A stretch of DNA of 5,571 nucleotides from assembly GCA_050253535.1 (NCBI GenBank), contig JBFWIW010000104.1:1-5571 (forward strand), read 5' to 3'. Under the pieces are notes generated by a model. The model was not told the origin of the DNA, made no database searches, and worked only from the letters and a program-made list of their open reading frames with translations. This document shows, piece by piece, positions 1 through 5,421 of this stretch. The DNA is from JBFWIW01 sp050253535 (lineage in GTDB: Bacteria; Bacillota; Clostridia; Oscillospirales; Oscillospiraceae). The first letter of the stretch is position 1, and each line of letters begins with the position of its first letter. A program made the position numbers and the translations under genes.

Positions 1-560
1 CGCATTCCGGCTATGGACGGCGGGCGCAGGAGATATCCCCCGCTCACCGTAACTACCGCGGGCAGCGGCACGCTAAGCGTCACTTTTTTGTCCTCCAGCA
101 GGCGCTCGCACAAAAGCCCGTTTTCGGATTTTTTCAGCTTTATGACATCGGTGACGCACCGCATTCCCAGCATTGCCGCAATCTCGGGACCCGTATGCCC
201 CGTCTCGCCGTCCGAGGCCCTGCGCCCCGTGAGTATCAGGTCGTAGCCGCCGAGATATTTTGCCGCACTTGAAATCACGCGCGCTGTCGCCAGCGTGTCG
301 CTCCCCGCGAAGGCGGGGTCCGTCGCCAGCGCCGCCCGGTTTATACCCAGCTGCAGAAGCTCCCGCAGCATGGCCTCCGCCGACGGTACGCCCATGCTGA
401 AAACGTCCGCGCTGCCGCCGGAATCGTCTCTAAGGGAGAGCGCGGCCTCCAGCGCGGCTTTGTCGGCGAGATTCATCGACCGTCCCGGCTTTCCGGCGGG
501 GCACGCCGTCAAAGTGCCGGCGGCCTCCGGCACCTGCTTGATGCAGACGAGTATTTTCAT
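1..560 (-). CDS. etfB: Electron transfer flavoprotein beta subunit (partial, 3' end outside window)
   Basis: I translated the minus strand from the ATG at 560; 186 residues are visible before the window edge. The N-terminus MKILVCIKQVPE is the classic EtfB start. Next come a NLADKAALEAAL segment (family NPxDxxALExAL, with Pro replaced by Leu), SMGVPSAEAMLREL near residues 55-67, DPAFAGSDTLATA near 81-93, and the nucleotide-binding loop GRRASDGETGHTGPE at 112-126. EtfB proteins are about 255-265 residues, so roughly 75 are missing. EtfB pairs with EtfA to carry electrons from flavoprotein dehydrogenases; etfA is expected just outside the left edge. The ATG overlaps the kinase stop as ATGA (557-560). 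The upstream Shine-Dalgarno is weak (GGTGAT), so translational coupling to the kinase is likely. Whether this Etf bifurcates cannot be judged from the visible part. Confidence 0.93.
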   Translation of the reverse strand, partial: MKILVCIKQVPEAAGTLTACPAGKPGRSMNLADKAALEAALSLRDDSGGSADVFSMGVPSAEAMLRELLQLGINRAALATDPAFAGSDTLATARVISSAAKYLGGYDLILTGRRASDGETGHTGPEIAAMLGMRCVTDVIKLKKSENGLLCERLLEDKKVTLSVPLPAVVTVSGGYLLRPPSIAGM

Positions 561-2065
561 GCGTTCAGATCACCGTATATCGGGGAGAGCGCGTCGTGTA
601 TCCGGCGGTAGGCGTCAAAGCCCCTGTCGTACACGGCGCGGTTCTGCTTGTTCGGATACACCGTGTCCCCCGTCCTGCTGCAAATCTCCGTACTCTCCTC
701 AAAACCCGGGAACACGCCCGCGGCGACCCCCGCGAGCATCGCGGAGCCCATCGACGAGTCGTCCGTGAGCGACCGGCAGAGCGGGATATCCAGCACGTCG
801 GCAACGATCTGCCGCCACAGGGGCGACTTGCTGCCGCCGCCTATCATGCGAATGTTGTCCGTTATCTCAATGCCCAGTTCGCCGATGACGCGCATGCAGT
901 CCCGCATGGAGTAGGCGACGCCCTCCATGACCGCCCTGTTGAAGTGCCCCTTCGTGTGCAGCGTGGACACGTTTGTGAAGCTGGCGCGCAGGGCGGCGTC
1001 CGGATAGGGCGTTATCTCGCCCTGAAGGTACGGGTGGAACAGGAGTCCGTCGCTCCCCGCGGGCACCTTTGCCGCCGCCTCGTCTATGAGCTTATAGACG
1101 TCAACCGATTTTTCGCCGCCCTCCCGCACCTCTCCGGCGCACAGGGCGTCTCGGTACCACCTGAGCGCCGCGGCGCAGGTCTTTGTCGCGGTGCCGGGGT
1201 ACCAGAGGCCGGGGATGATATGCCGGTAACACACCAGAAGCGGGCTGGGTATGGCCTTGTCCGTTATGGCGCATATTCGCCCGGCGGTGGCCAGCTTCAG
1301 CGTGGCCTGCCCTTTTTTTACCGCGCCCGCGGCGTAAACTTCCATAACCGTATCCGTCGCTCCGGCGCAGACCATGGTCTTTTTCGAGAGCCCCGTCTCG
1401 GCGCAGGCCTTCGCCGTGGGCGTTCCAACAATGTCTGAGGGCTGGGCTATCGGCGGCAGCATGGCCGCTTCGACGCCGGCAAGCGCGCAGAGCCACGGGT
1501 CCCATTTTCCCGTGTTCGCGTCCAAAAGCATCGAACCCATAGCCTCGATAGCATCCGTCACGAACTCGCCGGTAAGGCGAAACCTTATATAATCCTTGAG
1601 AAAAAGTATCCTGTTTATGCGAGCAAAGTTCTCCGGCTCCGCCTCGCGCAGCCAGATGAGCTGCGGGAGCGTCCAGATACTGCTCGGCGGATTGAAGGCG
1701 AGCCCTGTTATTTTTTCGCGGTAATCCCCAAGCGCCGCGGCCTCGCGGGCCGAGCGCGTGTCCGACCAGTAGATGGCGGGGCGGATGACTTTGTCCTTTT
1801 CGTCCAGCAGCACGGCTATATGTGTCCCGCCGTCCAAAGACAGGGCCGCTATGTCTTCGGGATTCACGCCGGATTTCTCCAGAATGGCGCGGACATTACA
1901 CACAAAAACGCCGTATATCTCATCCGGGTCCTGTTCCGCCCAGCCGTTTTTCGGATAGCGCATGGCGTACTCGCCAGACGCCGCGCACACCTTTTCCCCG
2001 CTCTCGGAAAGGAGCGTGGCCTTTGAGGCCCCCCCGCCGAAATCAACGCCCAGCATATACTTCAT
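557..2065 (-). CDS. FGGY-family carbohydrate kinase, xylulokinase-like
   Basis: A complete 502-residue protein, the usual length for FGGY kinases, which phosphorylate sugars or polyols with ATP in the cytoplasm. The N-terminal phosphate-binding segment is VDFGGGASK (residues 7-15). The WAEQDPDEIY stretch (42-51) and WSDTR (100-104) match the xylulokinase/gluconokinase group. LFLKDYIRFRLTGEF is at 154-168. The expected catalytic base is Asp238 in AGATDT. The C-terminal ATP-binding signature is GGGSKSPLWRQIVADVL at 409-425, followed by SMGSAMLAGVAAG (438-450). The sugar-contact position that reads GQMHG in XylB reads GGTHIAV here (79-85), keeping His82 but altering its surroundings, so the substrate may not be xylulose. 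The start at 2065 has a G-rich Shine-Dalgarno about 8 nt upstream and lies 30 nt after the Fe-S gene stop. The substrate is unknown; a ketose, polyol or sugar acid is possible. Confidence 0.93.
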   Translation of the reverse strand: MKYMLGVDFGGGASKATLLSESGEKVCAASGEYAMRYPKNGWAEQDPDEIYGVFVCNVRAILEKSGVNPEDIAALSLDGGTHIAVLLDEKDKVIRPAIYWSDTRSAREAAALGDYREKITGLAFNPPSSIWTLPQLIWLREAEPENFARINRILFLKDYIRFRLTGEFVTDAIEAMGSMLLDANTGKWDPWLCALAGVEAAMLPPIAQPSDIVGTPTAKACAETGLSKKTMVCAGATDTVMEVYAAGAVKKGQATLKLATAGRICAITDKAIPSPLLVCYRHIIPGLWYPGTATKTCAAALRWYRDALCAGEVREGGEKSVDVYKLIDEAAAKVPAGSDGLLFHPYLQGEITPYPDAALRASFTNVSTLHTKGHFNRAVMEGVAYSMRDCMRVIGELGIEITDNIRMIGGGSKSPLWRQIVADVLDIPLCRSLTDDSSMGSAMLAGVAAGVFPGFEESTEICSRTGDTVYPNKQNRAVYDRGFDAYRRIHDALSPIYGDLNA

Positions 2066-2095
2066 ATCCGTCGCCCCCCGTTGTTAACTATAAAG

Positions 2096-2889
2096 TTACT
2101 CGCACGCCGTGTCCAGAAGCGCAAACAGGTCGAACTGCTCCGCGCCCGCCGGCACGGACCCGCCCAGTATCGCGGCGCAGCCGGGGCAGGCGGTTATGAG
2201 CCTTTTTACGCCCGCCGTCCCGACGTCCGCCCAGCGGGCGGATGCCATTAACGCCGATATTTCCGGGTACGTCTCGCGTAAAACCGGCCCCGAGCAGCAC
2301 TTCGTCAGCTTCCGGTTCAAAAACAGCTCGTTTAATTCAATGCCCATTGCTTTTATGATATCCCGCGCGGGCTCCGTCTCGTCAAGATCCCGGGAAAGCC
2401 TGCACGGGTCGTGGAAGGCGGCTTTTCCGCCGAGCTTTTTGGGACTCAGCTTACCGTCCGCGATGAGATTTGCGAAATAGGCGGTAGCGGTTACGATCTC
2501 CGACTCCGGCAGTATGCCCCACTCGGCGCACTGGCGCTTCATAAACGAAGCGCATGACGGGTCGAGCACAACTATAGTCTTCGCCCCGCTCTCCGCCATG
2601 GCTTCAAAGCTCTTTTTGGCGATTTGCCGCACCTCGTCAACATAGCCTATGAGGTCGCCGAGACCGGCGGCGCAGTCCGGCTCGTCTTTAAGCACCGTAA
2701 AGTCAGCCGCGGCCTTTTTTAAAAGATTTACGGCCGCTTTGGCGCTCTTTGCCTGATGCCGCGCGGTGTCGCCCAGATAGAGGAGCGTTCCGGCCTTATC
2801 CGGCAGCCCGGCAATAAGCGCCTCCAGCTCCGCGTCCGGCTCGCTTCCGGAGATATTTCCCCCTTCGGCCCGGTCGATTATTTTGATTA
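2096..2889 (-). CDS. CCG-domain (Fe-S) oxidoreductase subunit, GlcF/GlpC/HdrD-like (partial, N-terminus lost in gap)
   Basis: Visible are 263 C-terminal residues, starting IKIIDRAEGG at the gap edge and ending DTACE before TAA. The last half is a cysteine-rich CCG domain: HDPC (Cys162 of the visible part), KCC (197-198) and CPGC (234-237). Its spacing C-x34-CC-x35-CxxC fits the family consensus that binds a noncubane [4Fe-4S] cluster in HdrB-type proteins. An upstream repeat of the fold (about 33-115) is degenerate: the usual first Cys and CCG read LGDTA and PDCAAG, and only VLDPSC remains near 108-112. In relatives (GlcF, GlpC, LutA) the protein relays electrons from a partner flavoprotein. 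N-terminal ferredoxin-type CxxCxxCxxxCP motifs, if present, would lie in the gap. The FAD oxidase next door is the evident partner; a single fused polypeptide cannot be excluded. A reading frame passing through the Ns to 3673 is an artefact. Confidence 0.85.
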
Positions 2890-2989
2890 NNNNNNNNNNN
2901 NNNNNNNNNNNNNNNNNNNNNNNNNNNNNNNNNNNNNNNNNNNNNNNNNNNNNNNNNNNNNNNNNNNNNNNNNNNNNNNNNNNNNNNNN
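2890..2989. other. Assembly gap of 100 N
   Basis: Exactly 100 consecutive N, the conventional size for a scaffold gap of unknown length. On the left is the Fe-S protein without its N-terminus; on the right is the FAD oxidase without its C-terminus. From usual family lengths I would expect roughly 0.6-0.9 kb to be missing, but this is an estimate and a further small gene could also be hidden. The in-frame stop that appears to end the oxidase at 2887-2889 depends on the arbitrary gap length and is not a real gene end. Confidence 0.97.
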
Positions 2990-4116
2990 AAGCGGACGCC
3001 GGGGAACTGCTCCACCGCGCGCTTCATAGCCCGGTATATCTTTTCGACGTTCGTGTAGGTGCAGGCCGTGTCCATGGTGCCGAACATCTGTGGGTTGTTC
3101 ATGATGTGGCCCGGATAAAAGAAGGTTATGCGGTTTTCGAACCACTTCTCGCCGTATTCGCTGCCGAGGTCCATGGCGCCGTATTTTTCGCATATGGCGA
3201 AGGCCAGCTTTTCCTCCACCGCCACAATCTCGGCGTTTCCCTCGAAGGCGAGGTTCATGAAGGAACCCTCTCTGGAGAAGCCCAGCACGTCCTTTATGAT
3301 GGATGCCGTCTCCGCCTGGTCGAAAAGGCGCAGAATGGAGGGCTTCACCGTCTGTACGATGTCGCGGCAGGCGGCAAGCCCCACCCCGAAGTCCTTGAAC
3401 AGGAAGGCGCGGAACCTGCGCGTCTCGGGAAGCGGGAGCAGCTTGAAGGTGGCCTTTGTTATCACGCCGAGTGTCCCCTCCGAGCCGATGAATATCTGGT
3501 TCAGGTCGGGACCTGCGGCGTGCTTCGGCACCGGCAGCGTGTTTATGATATCGCCGTTCGGCAGCACGATCTCCATACTCATGCACTGGTCGTCTATCTT
3601 GCCGTATTTTGTCGAAAGTATCCCGATGCCCCTGTGCGCGAGGGCCCCGCCTATTGTGCCGCATGTCAGGCATGACGGCATGTGCATTATGGAATAGCCT
3701 TTTTCATTAGCATACCATTCCAGCGTCTGGAAAACCATACCCGTTTCCGCGGTTATGCTCCGTGTGCACGCGTCTATGGAAATGAGCCTGCACATGCGCT
3801 TTATATCCAGAAGTATACCGCCCGCCATGGGTAAGGCGCTCCCCTGCGAGCCGGAACCGCCGCCCCAGGTCTGCACCGGCAGCTTGTAGTAATTGGCTAT
3901 CTTCATGATTTTTGATATTTCCCCGGCATTTTCGGGGCGCACGATGAAATCCGCCTCCGGGGGTCTGCGGCCCTTGTCCGCCCACATGCGCGCAACCCAG
4001 AAATAGTCCACGCCGTAGGTCAGTTTTTCGGCCTCGCTGGTACTCACGTTTGAGACGCCGACCACGTCCTCCAGCTCGCCGCGGATCATATCGGTCATAA
4101 ACGCTTTATATTCCAT
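2990..4116 (-). CDS. FAD-linked oxidase, GlcD / alkyl-DHAP synthase-like (partial, C-terminus lost in gap)
   Basis: 375 residues are visible of a family usually about 450-480 long. The VAO/PCMH-type FAD domain is clear: PPEADFIVRPENAGEISKIM (52-71), the FAD-pyrophosphate loop WGGGSGSQG (84-92), CGTIGGALAHRGIGILSTKYG (152-172), VLPNGDIINT (184-193) and IGSEGTLGVITKATFKLLPLPE (210-231). GPDLNQIFIGSEGTLGV and the following LRLFDQAET (262-270) resemble alkyldihydroxyacetonephosphate synthase and its bacterial relatives more than the lactate/glycolate branch, from memory of those sequences. The family oxidises or rearranges hydroxy acids, polyols or DHAP-type substrates at a bound FAD. The start at 4116 is preferred because GGGAGG lies 5 nt upstream (4122-4127); an in-frame ATG at 4143 has no ribosome-binding site. 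It is first in the operon with the Fe-S protein, kinase and Etf, which suggests electrons leave through the Fe-S subunit and/or Etf. The substrate is not determined. Confidence 0.9.
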
Positions 4117-4119
4117 AAT

Positions 4120-4178
4120 AACCTCCCATGCGCCCAGGCGCACAATTTGTAATGAAGGCCTCCCTCACACGGGAGGTT
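4120..4178 (-). promoter_or_regulatory. Operon 5' leader with a possible Shine-Dalgarno-sequestering switch
   Basis: In the minus-strand transcript, AACCUCCCGUGUG (4178 down to 4166) can pair with CGCAUGGGAGGUU (4132 down to 4120), which contains the Shine-Dalgarno of the FAD oxidase. This gives 13 consecutive pairs, two of them G-U. The same upstream segment can instead form a local hairpin, CCUCCC (4176-4171) with GGGAGG (4164-4159) around a 6-nt loop. The Shine-Dalgarno side overlaps a further palindrome, TGCGCCCAGGCGCA (4129-4142). The pairings are mutually exclusive, as expected for a translational switch. The complementarity is read directly; regulation is inference. The transcript must begin upstream of 4178 for this to operate, and no start site is known. 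Confidence 0.45.
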
Positions 4179-4200
4179 TTATTCCTTTTCTGAATTCGGC

Positions 4201-4219
4201 TGCCGCGCAAACGGCGGCA
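4201..4219 (-). repeat. GC-rich hairpin in the operon leader
   Basis: Perfect 6-bp inverted repeat, TGCCGC (4201-4206) and GCGGCA (4214-4219), with a 7-nt loop. It has no T-run on either side, so it is not an intrinsic terminator. If the operon transcript starts in the AT-rich block, this hairpin lies in the leader ahead of the Shine-Dalgarno switch. Function unknown. Confidence 0.4.
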
Positions 4220-4226
4220 AAACGCT

Positions 4227-4275
4227 TTGAATATTCTTTTGTTGTGAAATAATATTGCAAATATTATTGAATATT
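4227..4275. repeat. Direct repeats TTGAATATT, 40 bp apart, flanking the inverted repeat
   Basis: TTGAATATT occurs at 4227-4235 and 4267-4275, followed by T-rich DNA in both cases. The 40-bp offset is close to four helical turns, so bound proteins would face the same side. The right copy contains the -35 hexamer of the regulator promoter and abuts the 4248-4268 inverted repeat. These could be regulator sites or chance matches in AT-rich DNA. Confidence 0.4.
4248..4268. promoter_or_regulatory. Candidate operator, perfect 9+9 bp inverted repeat
   Basis: AATAATATT (4248-4256), spacer GCA, AATATTATT (4260-4268). It sits between the divergent units and its right end overlaps the -35 region of the regulator promoter, a position suited to autoregulation and control of the operon. 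MurR/RpiR proteins commonly bind inverted repeats next to their own gene, so this is my best guess for the operator. An overlapping TTGTGAAAT at 4242-4250 resembles one half of a Rex box, but the other half does not match well. Confidence 0.45.
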
Positions 4276-4295
4276 TTTGAAATACCGATTATAAT
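4267..4295 (+). promoter_or_regulatory. Sigma70-type promoter for the RpiR-family regulator
   Basis: TTGAAT (4267-4272), a 17-bp spacer and a perfect TATAAT (4290-4295). Transcription would start near 4302, giving a leader of about 170 nt. The -35 matches four of six consensus bases, and its first two bases lie in the right arm of the candidate operator, so a bound regulator could block RNA polymerase. Confidence 0.55.
4288..4293 (-). promoter_or_regulatory. Possible -10 box for the divergent operon
   Basis: ATTATAAT (4288-4295) is its own reverse complement, so a perfect TATAAT also reads on the minus strand here. The matching -35 position (4311-4316, AATCGG on the minus strand) is poor, so this would be a weak or activator-dependent promoter. 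If used, the start would be near 4281 and the leader would contain the 4201-4219 hairpin and the Shine-Dalgarno switch. No better minus-strand promoter stood out. Confidence 0.25.
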
Positions 4296-4342
4296 TTTAT
4301 TATTGCTCTGCCGATTAAATATCGCCGATGGAGGCGCAGCGG

Positions 4343-4421
4343 ATTTTTGCGAAAGACAAGGTGTGAAGCCGCAGGAATACTCATGTATTTCAAGGATTTG
4401 CAACAAGTATTTCGCAAAAAT
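4343..4421 (+). promoter_or_regulatory. Structured 5' leader of the regulator gene
   Basis: A perfect 12-bp inverted repeat, ATTTTTGCGAAA (4343-4354) and TTTCGCAAAAAT (4410-4421), can close a 55-nt loop in the plus-strand transcript. Inside it, GGAATAC (4374-4380) pairs with GTATTTC (4385-4391) around a TCAT loop, 7 bp including one G-U. Downstream, CTCC (4453-4456) can pair with the GGAG of the ribosome-binding site (4461-4464) across a GACA tetraloop. The AATACTC of the inner hairpin recurs at 4449-4455. I could not match this to a known riboswitch class; it may be a cis-regulatory RNA or a fortuitous stem. Confidence 0.35.
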
Positions 4422-4472
4422 TGCAAGGACAAGCCGGTAGTGCAATAAAATACTCCGACAGGAGGCATTCCT

Positions 4473-5327
4473 ATGAACAACGACCGCACACCGGCGCTCC
4501 TTCTTAAAATTTCCACAATGGCGGGCTCCCTGAGCAACGCGGAGAAGCTCGTGGCTGCCTATATCTGCGAAAACCCCGAGGAGGTCATCCATCTCTCGGT
4601 GGCGGGCCTCGCGGAAGCCAGCGGTGTGAGCGACGCCACCGTCATACGCATGTGCCGCCATGTGGGGCTGGACAGCTATCAGGACCTCAAGGTCTCCCTC
4701 GCTCAGGATATCGTCTCCCCGCTGCAGAGCATACACGAGGAAATCAAGCCGGACGACTCCGTGGAGGCCATTGTGGACAAGGTCTTCCAGGGTACGCTCC
4801 ACGCGCTGACCTTCACGCACGACGTCCTGAAGATATCGTCGATCGAGCAGGCGGCAAACGCAATCATGAATGCCGAGACCGTGTTCATTATGGGCATCGG
4901 CAACTCGCACGCCATTGCTCTGGACTTTCAGCACAAACTGATGCGGCTCGGCATCAAGGCCGCGGCGTTCACGGACCCGCATTTGGCGGCGATTGCCGCC
5001 ATAAACCACACCGAAAGGGACGTGGTCGTCGCCATAAGCCACTCCGGCAGCTCCCGCGACATTGTCGAGAACGCCAAGATCGCGAAGAAGAGCGGGGCTA
5101 AAATTATCTCTCTCACCAGCATCGGCACCTCGCCGCTCTCAAAGATATCGGATATCCAGCTCTACACCGCCAGCAAGGAGACCCAGTACCGCATAGTGGC
5201 CATGAACTCGCGCATAGCCCAGATGGCTATAATCGACGCCATCTACACGGTTATCGCGGCGCGAAAACCCTCCGCCGTGGACAACTTCCATAGGATCGAG
5301 CAGGCCCTCAAGCACAAGAAATACTAA
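4473..5327 (+). CDS. MurR/RpiR-family transcriptional regulator
   Basis: Complete 284-residue protein, typical for the family. The N-terminal HTH_6 domain spans about residues 1-77, with the helix-turn-helix around LSVAGLAEASGVSDATVIRM (41-60) and the family hallmark RHVGLDSYQDLK at 62-73. A C-terminal SIS (phosphosugar-binding) domain covers about 120-260, with FIMGIGNSHAIALDFQHKL (138-156) and the phosphate-binding ISHSGSSRDIVENAKIAKK (188-206). The ATG at 4473 has a strong GGAGG 7 nt upstream (4461-4465). It is divergent from the FAD oxidase/Fe-S/kinase/Etf operon and likely controls it and itself. Family members act as repressors or activators and usually sense a sugar phosphate; the neighbouring FGGY kinase product is a natural candidate effector (inference). 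The gene ends in its own terminator. Confidence 0.94.
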   Translation: MNNDRTPALLLKISTMAGSLSNAEKLVAAYICENPEEVIHLSVAGLAEASGVSDATVIRMCRHVGLDSYQDLKVSLAQDIVSPLQSIHEEIKPDDSVEAIVDKVFQGTLHALTFTHDVLKISSIEQAANAIMNAETVFIMGIGNSHAIALDFQHKLMRLGIKAAAFTDPHLAAIAAINHTERDVVVAISHSGSSRDIVENAKIAKKSGAKIISLTSIGTSPLSKISDIQLYTASKETQYRIVAMNSRIAQMAIIDAIYTVIAARKPSAVDNFHRIEQALKHKKY

Positions 5328-5339
5328 ACTGTCTTTCGG

Positions 5340-5371
5340 ATTGCTCACGGAAATTACCGTGAGCAATTTTT
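5340..5371 (+). terminator. Intrinsic terminator of the regulator gene
   Basis: Perfect 11-bp stem ATTGCTCACGG (5340-5350) / CCGTGAGCAAT (5357-5367), loop AAATTA, with a T-run at 5367-5371. It starts 13 nt after the TAA. On the minus strand the hairpin is not followed by T residues, so it is a poor terminator for the convergent permease gene. Confidence 0.9.
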
Positions 5372-5421
5372 ATGCCCGCGGCGGTGCGTTCGGCGTATGC
5401 CGGAAGGCAAAACCGAGGCGG

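Larger units (their letters stand above)
4117..4472. other. Divergent intergenic region between operon and regulator
   Basis: These 356 bp separate two divergently transcribed units. The part near 4225-4320 is strikingly AT-rich against GC-rich genes on both sides. It holds inverted and direct repeats, a promoter for the regulator and structured leaders for both transcripts, entered separately. I see no convincing small protein gene here: the only long open frame on the plus strand (from a TTG at 4255) lacks a ribosome-binding site and overlaps the regulator's promoter and leader. Confidence 0.8.

Noticed and set aside
596..1438. 280-codon open frame on the plus strand
   Set aside because: It is antisense to the well-supported FGGY kinase, its translation is rich in Arg, Gly and His with no recognisable domain, and long shadow frames are common in GC-rich coding DNA.
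2096..3673. A single 525-residue minus-strand protein running through the Ns
   Set aside because: The part right of the gap is in the wrong frame of the FAD oxidase; only the part left of the gap is the real Fe-S protein. The join depends on the arbitrary 100-N length.
4100..4143. Upstream ATG at 4143 as the oxidase start
   Set aside because: No ribosome-binding site precedes it and the extra nine residues would be encoded across the Shine-Dalgarno of the 4116 start.
4159..4184. Hairpin CCTCCC/GGGAGG followed by TTTTATT, looking like a plus-strand intrinsic terminator
   Set aside because: No plus-strand gene ends before it and the stem is only 6 bp. It fits better as part of the minus-strand leader, though a role in stopping antisense read-through cannot be excluded.
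4242..4260. Rex-like redox operator starting TTGTGAAAT
   Set aside because: Only one half matches; the opposite half ends TTGCAA rather than TTCACAA. The overlapping 9+9 bp inverted repeat is a better operator candidate.
4255..4440. Possible 61-residue leader peptide (TTG start) with a hydrophobic N-terminus
   Set aside because: No ribosome-binding site, it overlaps the promoter upstream of the likely transcript start, and the hydrophobic run comes from AT-rich DNA.
4179..5042. 287-codon minus-strand frame opposite the regulator
   Set aside because: Antisense to the clear RpiR gene, compositionally odd, and it crosses the promoter and leader region.
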